Source of the DNA: Humulus lupulus
Taxonomy: Eukaryota > Streptophyta > Magnoliopsida > Rosales > Cannabaceae
DNA: 64,000 bases
Assembly (NCBI RefSeq): GCF_963169125.1
Contig: NC_084797.1
Location: forward strand, 92,413,868-92,477,867
Reading direction: 5' to 3'
The notes under the pieces are model-generated. The model ran no database searches, was not told the DNA's origin, and saw nothing but the letters and a program-made list of their open reading frames with translations. Position 1 is the first letter of the stretch. Each line of letters starts with the position of its first letter. A program made the translations under genes and the position numbers. Positions 22,630 to 35,481 of the stretch are shown one piece after another.

Positions 22630-24257
22630 GCAGAGGGAGCTTCTTCAACCCACCTTTTGATTTGTATTTACTATTCTGTACTTAATTCCTGTTTTGAACT
22701 ATCTTATTGTTAACCTTTCACTGTCCATTGTTTTGTATTTCTTCTGTGTTGTCTTGTTGATTGTTATGTTCTTGTCTTGTTGTTTAGTTAGTATTTTAAA
22801 GATACTCTTTGCTTTTGTTCATGTTTAACTAGGGGGCTCAATGAAGATTTTACAACACTTTTTAGCTAAATGACTTTCTTTCTTAATTTTTTAAACTAAA
22901 TTCTTTGGGTGTGAATGTTGCTAGCAAATGATTGATGAGAGTGTTTCTCTTTTTAGTATGTGCATAGCTTGATTAGAAAATTTTGAGACCCTAGAAAGAG
23001 CTAGTTTCTTGTGAGAGCTTAAGTTTCTAGAATTACTTAGTGATTTTCCTTTAGGCGAAATCCTAGACAATACCACACCGATGAAATGATTTAGGCCATC
23101 TTTGGACCATTTGAGCCTTTGAATCCTACCTTGTATGCATTTTTATCCCTAGTCACCCCATTGAGCTTAAGTATCATTTTTTCTTTCTTAGCCACTCATT
23201 AGCTTAGCTTAATCTCTTTTCACCACACCCTTTTAGCACCTTGATCTTTATAGGATTTATTTGTTGTGCATTTTGGGGGGTTGAGTTGAGTTGAGTGGAT
23301 GAGAGAAAATTGAGTGAGCGTTTTCCTTTTCTTCTTTTGCTTGTTTTCACCATTGGGGACAATGTTGATTTTATGTTTGGAGGGAGTGTGTTCTCAATTT
23401 TCTTGTTCTCTTGCAATCTAGTTGTTTATTTTCATTCTAAAAAAATGTAGAATATCCAAAAAGAATAAAAAATTAAAGAGTGCACTCACTTGCATCAAAT
23501 CATCTAAAAAAACAAAAAGGAAAAGAAAAAAAATCAGAAAAGAAAAAGAAAGAAAAAAGTATGTATGTTTGTAAATAAGTTTGGGGGTGTACTCTTCAAA
23601 TAAAGGAAAATTTGTTTTAGTTTTTGTCTTTGTATGATAGTAATAAAGGCTAGTGGCAAGATTTATATTGTGTTGTGGGGTTTTCTTTGGGAGAAATTAA
23701 TGTGTGCATTTATGTATTTAGGTCCTAGAAAGATTGAGGTGCTTCGGGTGGTTTGAGCCAAAAATTTATCTATCTTATCCTACCTTCACCCTAGCCTATC
23801 ATTACAAGCTTGATAAAGTCCTATTGATCTTTGGTGTGGTGTTTGTCTACATTATTGGGGAGGGAATCACTAAGTAACTTATGGAGACATTATTTAAGCC
23901 TGAGGACCAAGGTCTAGCTTATTTTTTGGTGATTGAAATTGTTTAGGCAAAGCTATGCATGCATTAAAGGGTGAAACACTTGATTCATATTTTGGCAGCA
24001 ACATTAATGCTTGAAGAATTTGGTTTAAAACTTGTGAAAGATTGAAATTCAGCTTCTCTTATTCAAAATACAATTTTCCAAGAGCCTTCCCCTATTTACC
24101 ATTGGCATAGCAAAGTTTGTTCACTGTTGTTGTGTTTTGTCTTTGTAGTTTCCTTGTCTTTTGTTGTTTAGTTTGTGCTTTTTGTGTCTTTTTGTTATTT
24201 GTGTTTTGTTTTTAGAGTCATCACTCGAGGACGAGTAATGTCGTAAGTTTCGGGGTG
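22630..24257 (+). other. 3' untranslated region of the Athila/Tat-like element
   Basis: T-rich, gene-free sequence between the extra ORF and the LTR. It contains long purine runs (AAAAGAAAAAGAAAG near 23520) and ends in GTTTCGGGGTG, a PPT-like tract immediately before TGATAAATC. The frames seen on the minus strand are shadows of low-complexity sequence. Confidence 0.6.
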
Positions 24258-24704
24258 TGATAAATCTTGAATAAAGAGTTATTTCATGTGCTTTTGAACT
24301 TATAATTGTGGAATGAAATTGTTTAGGAAAAGCTATGCATGCATTAAAGGGTGAAACACTTGATTCATATTTTGGCAGCAACATTAATGATTGAAGAATT
24401 TGGTTTAAAACTTGTGAAAGATTGAAATTCAGCTTCCTTATTCAAAATACAATTTCCCAAGAGCCTTCCCCTATTTACCATTGGCATAACAAAGTTTGTC
24501 CACTGTTATTGTGTTTTGTCTTTGTAGTTTCCTTGTCTTTTGTTGTTTAGTTTGTGCTTTTTGTGTCTTTTTGTTATTTGTGTTTTGTTTTTAGAGTGAT
24601 CACTCGAGGATGAGTAATGTCGTAAGTTTCGGGGTAAGTTTCGGGGTGTGATAAATCTTGAATAAAGAGTTATTTCATGTGCTTTTGAACTTATAATTGT
24701 GGAA
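23934..24704 (+). repeat. Tandem duplication of the PPT/LTR-start segment
   Basis: 23934-24313 is repeated at 24314-24704 with only scattered differences and an 11-bp extra GGTAAGTTTCG in the second copy. Each unit carries the last about 320 bp of the internal region, the PPT-like GTTTCGGGGTG and the first about 55 bp of the LTR (TGATAAATCTTG). The LTR therefore appears to start twice, at 24258 and 24649. Confidence 0.9.
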
Positions 24705-26128
24705 AAATCGTGGGTGATGTTAGTTTATTTTTAGTTTTGTAGTTAACTTTGGTGTTTTTATGATCTTAATTAAGTTTAATTATTTTTGTAGTTTTTAATA
24801 GCTAATGGGTTAAAGGCAGTAGTTTCATGGATAAATATTTGCACAAGGAATGAGCTAGCATGTGAAAATATTTTCATTGAAATTTTGATGGCTGAATTAT
24901 CAGGTTTGCTGCAGCAAAACAGATTTTGCTTAAGCATTTTGATCAGGCAGTTTTTAGGCACATGGAACACGTGGCAAGTCAATGGGTGAGCTGGAATATT
25001 GGCTTAGGTGGCAAGGGCAGAAAGAATCAGTCAACATATGGGAGAAAAGGACAAAATAAAAAAGAGGAACTCACGTTTTTAGAGGAGGAAGGGCAATATT
25101 GGACTTTTGGGGGCTAAAGGAGGAAACCTAGATTGGACTTAAGGAGGCATCAACCAAAAGAGGAAACCAGCAGCCATTTTTGGAAAGAAAAACCAGCAAA
25201 AGGAAAGAGAGAAACTCAGAAATCAACAAGGAAGAACGACGACGAACAAAGAAAGCTCAAGCATCATTTTGGATTTGTTCTTTCTTCTATTCCTAAACTT
25301 TATTTTTATATTTTCTGAGTTGATTTCTAAATCTGAATATTATGGGGTGTTTTGATTGTGGATTAATGTTTATGAACTCAGCCATGAACTAATTTTTAGG
25401 TGGCTTGAATTGTTGATGAACCTTATGTTATAGTCTATCAATTTCTTGCACTTTATTTTAGTAAAATCTCCCTTGTTCATTCAAGTGTTCTTATATTAAT
25501 TTCTTGTTGTTGTTTGGCCAACAATGGCAAGTTATTTAATTATGTTTAATGCTGGAAAGATTAAATGTAATGGGAAGAACTTGGATGACACAAGTCATAA
25601 TATAGGTTAGGTTATGTTAGTAAGAAATATAGGGATATGTTATTTGCCTTGTGTAACTTTTGAGAATTAAACTTTGAATTGAATTCTTAAATCTGATTTT
25701 GCATAGGAATATGTTTAATTAGGTAGAAGAATTAATGTCATAAAATTTGGGAAAGTTTTATGAGTGTTTAAATGAATTCTTGTTAACCTGGGAGTTTTGC
25801 TAGAATATTGCTGCTGCAATTTTTCCGCAATTTGTTCAGGATGATTAATATAGGGGAATTCAATAATTCAAGTCCATTTTACAATAAATATATTTCTCTC
25901 AAATTTCTTGTTCAGTTCAGTTTTTAATTTCAATATTTCCATCTTTTTAATATTTTGCTTAGCCTAAAAACAACCCATTTGATTTTTAGTACTTATAAGT
26001 TGTTTAGTAATTATTTCGCTTATTTTTCTATTTTGCAATCCCTGTGGAGACGATTCACTTATCATTATATTACTTGTGTGATTACGTGCACTTGCGTATT
26101 TAAAATCAAATATTAATTTTTCACAACA
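24649..26128 (+). repeat. LTR of Athila/Tat-like element, shared by two internal regions
   Basis: About 1480 bp from TGATAAATC to TTTTTCACAACA. The U5 end has the block AATCCCTGTGGAGACGATTC that recurs in Athila-type LTRs. A PPT-like tract precedes it and a PBS follows it, so it serves as 3' LTR to the left and 5' LTR to the right. The small frames at 24926-25318 lie in the LTR and show no known domain. Confidence 0.7.
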
Positions 26129-26134
26129 AGTTTT

Positions 26135-26151
26135 TGGCATCGTTACCGAGG
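26135..26151 (+). other. Degenerate TGGCGCC-type primer-binding site
   Basis: TGGCATCGTTACCGAGG closely resembles TGGCGCCGTTGCCGGGG, the PBS usual in Athila/Tat elements. Its differences are mostly G-to-A or C-to-T, as expected from cytosine decay. It sits six bases after the LTR end. Confidence 0.8.
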
Positions 26152-26243
26152 ATTGGAATTAGAAATTATTGTAATATCAATTAATAGCAATTTATTTTTC
26201 TTTGTTGAGCTGACTTTGTTTGCCTGCTCTTGTGTTTTCTTAG

Positions 26244-27154
26244 GTGATTTACTATATGAACGAGCAAGAAGACATTGAACTAGCTCCTATTGACCCTGAA
26301 ATTAAAAGAACAATTAGAAGAAGACTAAGGGAACAACGGGCTCAAAATCGCCTTAATATGGCTGAAGATGTTGAAGGAGTTGAGGGCGCTAATAATGTCA
26401 CTAACACAATTGTTAAGGCTAATGTTAGAGAGAGAGCCATAAGGGAGTATGCTACCCCCATGTTTAATGAGCTCAATTCAGGCATTGTTAGGCTTGAAAT
26501 TCAAACTCCCCAATTCGAGTTAAAGCCCATTATGTTCCAAATGTTGCAAACATTGGGTCAATTTAGTGGGCTGCCTACTGAGGATCCTCGTCTTCATCTT
26601 CATTCATTTTTGGAGGTGGGTGATTCTTTCAAGCTACAAGGAGTGAGTGACAAGGCCCTAAGGTTGAAATTATTCCCTTTCTCTTTGAGGGATCGAGCTA
26701 GAGCTTGGCTCAACACCTTCCTCCCGACTCGGTGACTACATGGAATGAGTTGGTTGAAAAATTCTTGATGAAGTACTTCCCTCCTACCAAAAATGCCAAG
26801 TTTTCCAATGAAATTATGTCATTTCAGCAGTTTGAGGATGAATCATTTTGTGAAGCTTGGGAGAGATTCAAGGAGTTATTGAGAAAGTACCCACACCATG
26901 GGGTCCCGCATTGTATACAATTGGAAACATTCTGGAATGGGCTCAATTCTTCCACTCGCATGGTGTTAGATGCTTCAGCTAATGGGGCTATTCTCTCTAA
27001 GTACTATAATGAAGCCTATGAGATTTTGGAGAGGATTGCTAGCAACAATTATCAATCATCCAATGTTGGAGCCTCAACAAGTCAAAAAGTGGCTGGTATA
27101 CTTGAAGTGGATGCATTGACAGCTTTGACCGCTCAAGTTTCTTCAATGACTAAC
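26244..27154 (+). pseudogene. Athila/Tat-like gag, frameshifted and cut
   Basis: MNEQEDIELAPIDPEIKRTI opens a Gag with FELKPIMFQMLQTLGQFSGL, DPRLHLHSFLEVGDSF and LRLKLFPFSLRDRARAWLNT. A single-base frameshift near 26715 moves the frame to SVTTWNELVEKFLMKYFPPTKNAK, WERFKELLRKYPHHG and NGLNSSTRMVLDASANG. It ends at 27154, where an LTR fragment (TGTTTACCC) was inserted. The nucleocapsid and all of pol are missing. Confidence 0.88.
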
Positions 27155-27551
27155 TGTTTACCCAAAAACGGCTGCTTATGACGTGGCAGGTATTTCTCAC
27201 ACGTGGATGACACGTGGCAGAATTGAAATAAGGCGGTGCTGTTCGGTTATCGACCAGCTACACATTGCTTCATCAAGACTGACTATTAGGTACGACCAGG
27301 CTGGTTGTATGATTCGGTTTATTCCCTTATAAGATTGTGATCTTGTAATAATTATATTGATTATTTCATCTTTATTACCTTGATACACAGATATTAAGGA
27401 GAGTTAAGGCCCAATGGCCCATGTAACCCCCCTTGAGCCGATAAATATGCATGAAATAGCTCAAGGAGGGGACTTTTGATCTTTGAATCTTTTTCCTGAA
27501 TATTGAGAGAGAGAGAGAGAGAGAGAGAGCCTATAGTGGGATTATCCATCG
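27155..27551 (+). repeat. LTR fragment of the TGTTTACCC family
   Basis: Begins TGTTTACCCAAAAA, the LTR start also seen inverted at 38647, and shares GACCAGGCTGGT, GGCCCAATGGCCCATGTAA and GATTATCC blocks with the solo LTR at 38026-38647. A (GA)n run at about 27505-27530 has expanded inside it. It breaks off at about 27551, so roughly the last third is lost. Confidence 0.78.
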
Positions 27552-28602
27552 TCGCGGCGCGCTCATAGGTCAGTAAACCCCCAGGGCCTTCTGGGGCATG
27601 CGGGCCGCGTTGCGTCCCCGTGAACCAGAATACCCTGAGTTTCTTCAACTTTTTTCCAGCTGCATCCTCAAAACTCAAGCTAACACCCAAACCAAAACTA
27701 GGTCCATAATTATTAATATCACTTAAAAAACAATACATATAGCCTTTATCACTAGTATTCAGAACCTTCCCTCCATTAAACCCCAACATGAACACAACTA
27801 GCTAGAAAATTAGCAGCTTACAACTTGAAATCATACCTCAGTTAGAAGCTTTGACACTCAGAGATTACTTAGTTGTTCCTAGCTTAATTTCCCCCTAGTT
27901 TCCATCTCAATTCTCAAGTTCCTCCTTCAACACTCCAAGACCTTCAATCCCAAGAGAGGGAGAGGGAAAAACGTGTTAGGGAGAGAGAGAGAGTGAGTGT
28001 TTGAGGAATTCAGGTGGGTTCTGGATACTTCCTAGATTCTCACTGAGTGTGTCTCTTAATTAAAAAGGACTAAATTGCCACTTATACTAACTTAGCCTCC
28101 TAGTTTCCCTTTAATGGAAAAATGGTCATTAATTCTGATTCCCACTTATTTCTCGAGTCATCCTACAAATTCCCAGTTAATCCCAACATGCCCTACTAAT
28201 CATCAAATACTTACTCATTACTCGATAAACCTAAAATATACAATAAGCTTCCCAAAATACCCCTAAGTTCACCCCAAGTCGGGTATTATACCCTGATGTG
28301 ACTATTCCGCTAATCTGCTCACTAGGATCGCCTCGAGCCATATGCTACAAATATATCCACATAATAATGTGGTCTCAATCATTTAACACATATAATCACA
28401 ATTATGCCCTTATAAGCAAGAACAGGCCCACATGCATATTTAATACTCATAAACATGCATATAAATATATTCATATAATCATATAAATCATGCATGCCAC
28501 ATAGTCACACATTTAATCAATTAATCACACACATATCCAATTATGCCCTCTCGGCATGATAATCAAGGCACTAAACCCTATTAGCATTTTTGGGTCGTTA
28601 CA
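27552..28602 (-). repeat. Tekay-like LTR fragment
   Basis: Ends GGGTCGTTACA like the complete Tekay-type LTRs, with the shared TATCCACATAATAATGTGGTCTC block near 28350 and the conserved inverted TGAGGTA splice-donor-like site at about 27832. The left end is truncated. A CG-rich stretch at 27552-27610 corresponds to the CG-rich palindromic zone of the other copies. Confidence 0.75.
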
Positions 28603-29410
28603 TGAATAGAGTGTTCTAGGACTATTTAGATAGATTTGTGATTGCCTTCATCGACATCTTGGTTTATTCTCAGTCAGACAGAGCATGAGCGCATCTCTGG
28701 TTGGTACAACAAAACTGAGGGAGCACAGATTGTATGTCAAGTTCAAGAAGTGTGAGTTCTGGTTACTTCAAGTGACATTCCTCGGTCAAATTTTTATGAT
28801 AGAAGGGACTAAGGTATATCCGGTCAGGATTCTGGCAGTAAAGGATTGTCCAAGGCTAACGAGCACTTTAGAGATCTGAAGTGTTCTCGGATTGGCAGGG
28901 TATTATCGGCGCTTTGTAGAAGGGTTCTCAAAGATTTCCACACCATTGAAAGAGTTAACACGCAAGAATTTGAAGTTTCTTTGGTCAGATAGATGTAAGA
29001 ACAACTTTCACGAACTGGAGCGACGATTGATTACTACTCCAGTTTTGAGTCTTCCATCAAATCAAGAGAAGGTTGTGGTCTATTGCAATGCATCGAGACA
29101 AGGGTTAGGTGGTGTTATTATGCAGGTTGGGAAGGTGATTGTCTAAGTGTCACTATAGTTAAAGGAGTATGAATAGTGATACCCTACTCATGACTTAGAG
29201 TTAGTAGCAAAGGTATTTTCACTGAAGGTGTGTTGATACTATTTATATGGAGAGAAGTGTGCGATTTACACTGATTAGAAGAATTTGAAGTACGACTTTA
29301 CTCAGTAGGATCTAAAAATGAGACAGAGATGTTGGCTAGAGTTGGTAAAGGATTATGACTATGAAATTCTTTATCATCCAGAGAAAGCCAATGTAGTGGC
29401 AGATACTTTG
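28603..29410 (+). pseudogene. Gypsy (Tekay-like) RT-RNase H fragment
   Basis: Heavily decayed plus-strand pol. Readable pieces are FVIAFIDILVYSQS (RT active site with one Asp lost), VKFKKCEFWL, MAGYYRRFVEGFSKISTPLKELTRKN and FHELERRLITTPVLSLPSNQEKVVVYCNASRQGLGG. RNase H pieces follow, ending in ANVVADTL. Its orientation is opposite to the nearby Tekay-like element. It is bounded by LTR sequence on both sides. Confidence 0.82.
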
Positions 29411-30340
29411 TGTAATGTCCCGCTACATTGGACATGTTTGCCACACACTCATAGGACAAACCCTATAAATATGTCAGGCATCCAATACTAAAACCATTAC
29501 TAAAATAAAAATGCGGAAAATTAAAAAAAATTAACTTTAATTACACTTGGTTGTTTACAAAGTCGAATTAAACTAAATTATACAATAATACAATACTTCT
29601 GAAAATACTATTCATAAAAGTCATTTCTACTAAGTCTGGAGTCCACAAGAGGTCTAAGTATCAAGCCACACTTGAAAAGGGGAAAAGAAAAAAATAATGA
29701 GCAAATGCCCAATAAGTAAATCCCATGCATTGCATGTATGCCTATATACATATGTCGTGACCTAATGATGTACGATTGGAAAACATAGCCATGAGCGTAA
29801 CATACACAGGACAATCATACGAGTACACATTCCGTCATCACTAATCCAAACACTTTAAAGTCATGCTCCAATAATCAATCATACATTTGAAAAAGTAGTG
29901 GCCACATTATTAGCTACTAAAAGAAAATATCATAGGCTTATGTTCATGTGATATCACAGAACTACGCAAAATATAATCCCTAAACTAAGGTTCCACTATA
30001 ACCTTTCACTAAGGCATGGCGAAAAATTTAGTAATTATGGTGAAACCACATCCTCAAGAATGCAGTGACCAAAATGTTATTTCATGCCAATGCTATGGTC
30101 TGTGATAATCTCAGAGCACCCATTTACATAAACCCTAATTGAGAACTTTTACCTTCTTACCCCACGATAATATTTTCGTGACTATCATATGACTATAATC
30201 TTCCTTAACGAGCCTTTAGCAATTCAATATAAAGGCTCGGGAGTCAACACTCTAACCAACATACAAAATGTTAGCCTTGTATACTAATCTTGAGGCCAGA
30301 GAAAGAGACGCCTAATTAGGTCACAAGGCTAACTAGATAA
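29411..30340 (-). repeat. Old long LTR, first segment
   Basis: Starts TGTAATGTCCCGCTACATTGG, a relative of the Tekay LTR terminus, and continues as AT-rich sequence until the Tekay-like insertion at 30341. The flanking GATAA duplication shows that it resumes at 40304. No coding sequence is seen. Confidence 0.55.
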
Positions 30341-32749
30341 TGTAATGTCCTCCTAATCCAGGACCGTTACACTGTGTACTTTAAATTGTCTCAAACTTGC
30401 TAATCAAGTCGTTTGGTTATAAACATGTAACTAAGGTTAATGTCAAGGGTTGGGGTTAAAAAATTTGGTCAAGGAACATTGACTTTTTATTTAAAAGTCT
30501 CATACATACATGAGATCCCAAAATGTTACAAACATATGTTTAAAATGGTATATACAAATCAAAAGTTACATCCATCCGACCTAAGCGGTAAAATAAGGGA
30601 TAAAACCCTTATTCCTCTGAGATATCCTTGGCCATGGTGGACGAGCAGCCACATGCCACCACTGAAGCTCTTTAACTCATGGCTGGTCTAGCTTTCCTTT
30701 TCCCTTACCTGCATCACATAGCACCCATGAGCCAAGGCTGAGGAAGAAAACTTAAACATGTGCATAAACATTAAATACAGATTTCCAAAATAGATATCTA
30801 GCATACCCAACAATAAAAACTTACTCATGCATGCTTACAACTACAAATAAATGAACATTGGATCATACTGGGGCCCGCTGCACTGAATAGTTGACCATAG
30901 AGTCAACCTAGGGCCCTATGGCCTAGCTATGCGACCATAGAGCCACCTTGGGCCCTTGCCCTTAGCTTTGAGTAATTAGCCATAGAGCTGGCCAAGCGCT
31001 TTATTTTCTAACAACCATAGGGTCGGCCAACGTAATAGTACATCGATGATTGGGCCTAAGCCTCTCGACCTGCGCACAGCGTGCTATTGTCGCCCTTAAT
31101 TAATTAGTCCAGGCTTTAATCAGACATTCAGTTGACAAGACAAACAAATACAAAAACCTATAAGTATACTTCAGAAAATATAAGTATGCATACAAGTAAA
31201 CAAGGAAAGCATTCATGAAACAATTATCCATATACAAAGCATTCAAGCATAACCTAAATCACGTTCATTCTCAGGGGTCGGGCCCTATTCATAGTTGTAG
31301 TCAACATTTAGGCCAATCCCTAGTCACATAAATCACGTATTGGGTGAAGTTTTCTTACAACTTTATAAGAAGATCGACACTCGAGCACAATCCATTTCCA
31401 AGCCCTAGCGGTACCCTATTCATAACCAAATAAATGATATTCATCAATATTGAGTAGATAAAGGCTTCTGGACCAAGTCCTAGCCTCCAGGACTACAAAT
31501 TCTACAAGACTAGGTAGTAGAATCGATCATGAACCCTTAGGTTTGAGTTCTCGCTACTCAAAACCTAACTGGCAAAAGTTGCCTTGGCGGGTCGTGACTT
31601 GACCCTAAGGGCCACGACGCGCCTCCCAAAACAGAAAGCACCCTATTTTGAATTCGAGACATGGGTCGCAACTTTCCCTAAGGGTCGCAACACGCCTCTG
31701 AAATAGAAATCCCTCCTGGGCCCTGGGTTCACATGGGTCATGGCACTCTAAGAACAGGGCCGCGCCGCGACCCTACAAACCCAGAATTCCCAGTTTTTTC
31801 CTCAGCCAAATACTACCAAAATCATCCCAAATACTTCCGAGAACAATAATTAAATCCCCATAACAACATCAACATAATACCAGCAACAAAACCCAGCCTA
31901 AAACTTGACTAAAAACTCAAAATCAACCACTTGAGACACAAAGGTCAAGAACACCTCAAGAACTCTAGAAAATCATGACATAATTCAACTAAACAGGCAC
32001 TAAAGCTTACCTCAGCTGTGTTTAAATGATCTCCTAGTTGCAACCAATCCAATCCAAGATTCAAGCCTTCAATTTCCCAACTTTTCAGCCCTTAATCCCC
32101 TTGGTTTCTTCAAGATTCCACACAAAAAGTTGAGAAAGAGAGAGTCGGTTGGGAGAGAAAGAGGCAGCTAAGTGTTTTGTATTTTTTTGTGGTTTACTTA
32201 AGGTTCAAGTAAACTTAAGCAAATCCCGAGGCTTGGGTTTCCAAAAATTTTCCCGAGGGAAAAATGGTCAAAATCCTTGATATTCCCTCCTAATCTCACT
32301 AACTCCAAATATATCCTTGAATATTTATTCTCGTTACCCAATAACCTGGTAATGTACTAGATTCCCAAAATACCCCTTGACTCACCCCGAGACGGGTATT
32401 GGGTCCCGTTGTGACTTTCCCGCTAACTTGCCCCGTAGAATCGCCTCTTGCCAAGTGATAGAAATATATCCATAAAATAATGTGGTCTCACACATATAAC
32501 ACATATATGCACATATATTCCGAATATACCCATAACGGGGCAAATTATGAAAATTTCCCTTCTAATAAAAACGGGCCCACATGCATATTTAATACACCTA
32601 AACATGCATATCTAATCATATTATCATATAACTTACACAATCACGTACTTACACACATATATATCACATAAGCATGTAATTTCCATAAATTTCCATCTTG
32701 GCCCCCTAATCAAGGCCCCAAGCCTCATTAGGTAATTTGGGACGTTACA
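30341..32749 (-). repeat. 3' LTR of Tekay-like element
   Basis: 2409 bp. It contains ACCATAGAGTC tandem-like repeats (30890-31030), CG-rich imperfect palindromes (31580-31790), a GA-rich tract (32130-32170) and an inverted CTGAGGTAAGC splice-donor-like site at about 32012. The pyrimidine tract after it (ACTATCCCC, 32750-32758) is the inverted PPT. Confidence 0.9.
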
Positions 32750-32786
32750 ACTATCCCCTTCTTACATAAATTTTGTCCTCAAAATT

Positions 32787-33915
32787 TTACTTGAACAACT
32801 CGGGATACTGATTTTGCATATCTACCTCAAAATCCCAGGTCACTTCCTCGACCATGCTTTTCCTCCACAATACCTTAACTAAAGGTATAGTCTTGGTCCT
32901 CAAGACCTTGTTCTTCCTGTCTAAAATCTGAACTGGTTGTTCCTCATAGGTCAAATCTGTCTCCAGTTCCAGATCCTCGTAACTCAACACATGAATCCTA
33001 TCTGATACATACTTCCTTAACATGGAAATATGAAATACGTTGTTCCCAAATCTATAGGCCACCTAACCGATCCTCTCCAGGATCTCAAATGGTCCAATAA
33101 ACCTAGGGCTCAACTTGCCCTTCTTCTGAAATCTCTTCACTCCTATCAATGGTGAAACCGTAAAGAATACATAGTCTCCCACCTGGAACTACACGTTCCT
33201 CCGCTTTGGGTCTGAATAACTCTTCTGTCTACTCTGAGATACGAGCATTCGAGCTCTAATATTTTCAATACCATTAGTGGTCCTCTAAATTACCTCAGGA
33301 CCCAAATATTTCCTCTCACCCATCTCATCACAGTGAATGGGTGATCTGAACTTCCTAACATACAACATCTTGTAAGGTGCCACTCCAATAGTCGACTAGT
33401 AGCTCTTATTATAGGAAAACTCTATCAGAGGCAAATATTTACTCCAGGACCCTTCAAAGTCCAATACACATGCTCTCGGCATGTATTCCAGCATCTGGAT
33501 GGTCCTCTTAGACTGACCATTAGTCTGAGGATGATAAGTTGTACCCATCGCCTTTCTGTAAACTTCCCCAAAACTTGGAAGTAAGGATAGGGTCCCTATC
33601 AGACACGATGGATCTCGGAGTCCCATGAAGGTGTACTATCTCTCTCACATAGAGATTTGCACACTGGTCAACCATGTAGTTTGTCCTCGCTGGTAGAAAG
33701 TGAGTTGATTTCATATACTGATCCATGATTACCCAGATTGAATCATGCTGGCCCACTATCCTGGGAAATCCTAACACGAAATCCATTGTGATGTCCTCCC
33801 ACTTCAACTCTAGGATATCCAGAGGCTGCAACCACCCTGCTGGTCTCTGATACTCTCCCTTGACCTGCTGATAGGTCGGGCACCTTGCCACGTACCCAAT
33901 CACATCCCTCTTCAT
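32787..33915 (-). pseudogene. Tekay-like integrase
   Basis: From 33915 downward: zinc-site remnant CPTYQQVKGEYQRPAG, integrase core with WEDITMDFVLGFP (first Asp), SIVSDRDP (second Asp) and, after a frameshift near 33560, [19 protein letters not shown]. The C-terminal piece at 33062 reads NNVFHISMLRKYV and ends EVTWDFEVDMQNQYPELF, the chromodomain-like tail typical of Tekay elements that may guide insertion to marked chromatin. Not functional as a whole. Confidence 0.88.
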
Positions 33916-33927
33916 CCTAGGGCACCA

Positions 33928-35481
33928 TTATAAGGCTTTCAGATCCTGGTACATCTTCGTCATGCCTAGATGTAGAGAATAAGGGGTAGTATGAGATTCA
34001 TCCAGAATCTCCCATCTGATCCCAATGTCCATCGGAACCCGAATCTGATCCTTGTATCTCAATAAACCCATGTTTGACAGTATGTAGTCCTTAGCTACTC
34101 TAGCTAGGATGTCCCCTCTGATCTTTCCTAATTGTAGATCACTCAACTACTGATCCTTGATCATCTCTAGAGGATTAGACTGAAGGGTGATGTTTGCTAA
34201 CTGGCCCACCACTAGCTCAATTTCTGCTCTAGTCATATCCTCGGCCAACTCCCTGGATATCTGCCTAGCACTATATAATTTTTCCGGACCCTTCCGTCCT
34301 AAGGCATCTGCTACCACGTTGGCTTTCCCTAGGTGATAAAGGACCTCACAATCATAATCTATCACCAGCTCTAACTTACGTCTCAGCCTCATGTTCAAAT
34401 CTTTCTGGGTGAAGAAGTATTTCAAACTCTTGTGATCTGTATATATCTCACACTTCTCACCATACAAGTATCATCGCCACACCTTCAGCGCAAAAACTAC
34501 TGCTGCAAGTTCTAGATTATGTGTGGGGTACCTCTGCTCATACTCCTTCAGCTGAAGTGATACATAGGAAATCACCTTCCCTGTTTGTAAAAGGACACAA
34601 CCTAGGCCCTGCCTCGAGGCATCACAACAAACCACAAACTTGTCTTGGTGTATCGAAAGACACATAACTGGAGCGGTGATCAAATTCTTCTTCAGTCTTT
34701 GGAAACTGTCCTTACACGTATCTGACCATATGATATTCAGTCTCTGTAAATTGTCCTCACAACTGTCTGACCATATGAACCTTTGATTCTTGCGTGTCAA
34801 CTCTGTCACCAGTGATGCAATCATGGATAATCCCTCCACAAAGCATTTGTAATAACCTACCAGTACCAAGAAACTTCTCATATCTAAAGCATTCTTCGGC
34901 CTTGGCCAATCTCTAACTGCCTCAATCTTTGCTGGATCCACCATAATTCCATCCTTACTGACTATGTGACCTAAGAAAGTCACTTGTGGCAATCAGAACA
35001 TGTAGTTTTTGAATTTCGCATACGGCCTGTGCTCTCTCAGCCTCTGTAGTACTAAATTAAGATGTTGCTCGTGCTCTGTCTTTGACTAAGAGTATATTAT
35101 TATATCATCATTAAAGACGATCACAAACTGATCCAAGTAATCTTTGAACACCATGTTCATTAGATCCATAAATGCTGCTGGGGCATTAGTCAATCCAAAT
35201 GACATCACGAAAAACTCATAATGTCCGTACCTGGTGCGAAAAGTTGTCTTCGGTACATCCTCCTCCCTGATCCTCAGCTGGTGATAACCAGATCAAAGAT
35301 CTGTCTTGGAGAATACCGTCCTACCCTGTAACTGATCAAACATATCATCAATCCTTGGCAGAGGATATATGTTCTTAATAGTCGACTTGTTTAGTTCTCT
35401 ATAATCTATAGACATCCTTAGAGAACATCTTTCTTCTTCACAAAGAGAATTGGTGCACCCCATGGCGAAAAATTGGGCCAA
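33928..35481 (-). pseudogene. Tekay-like RT and RNase H
   Basis: Pieces in order are [24 protein letters not shown], after stops an active site read as FNDDIIIYS (normally F-I-D-D), then [50 protein letters not shown], and the RNase H stretch [20 protein letters not shown] with [14 protein letters not shown] 40-bp in-frame direct duplication at 34694-34733 and 34739-34778 repeats the SD(S/T)C motif. Several stops separate the parts. Confidence 0.88.

Noticed and set aside
30440..30691. 83-codon frame also present at 37260-37514
   Set aside because: Repeated only because it lies in the paired LTRs; the two versions differ by shifts and stops.
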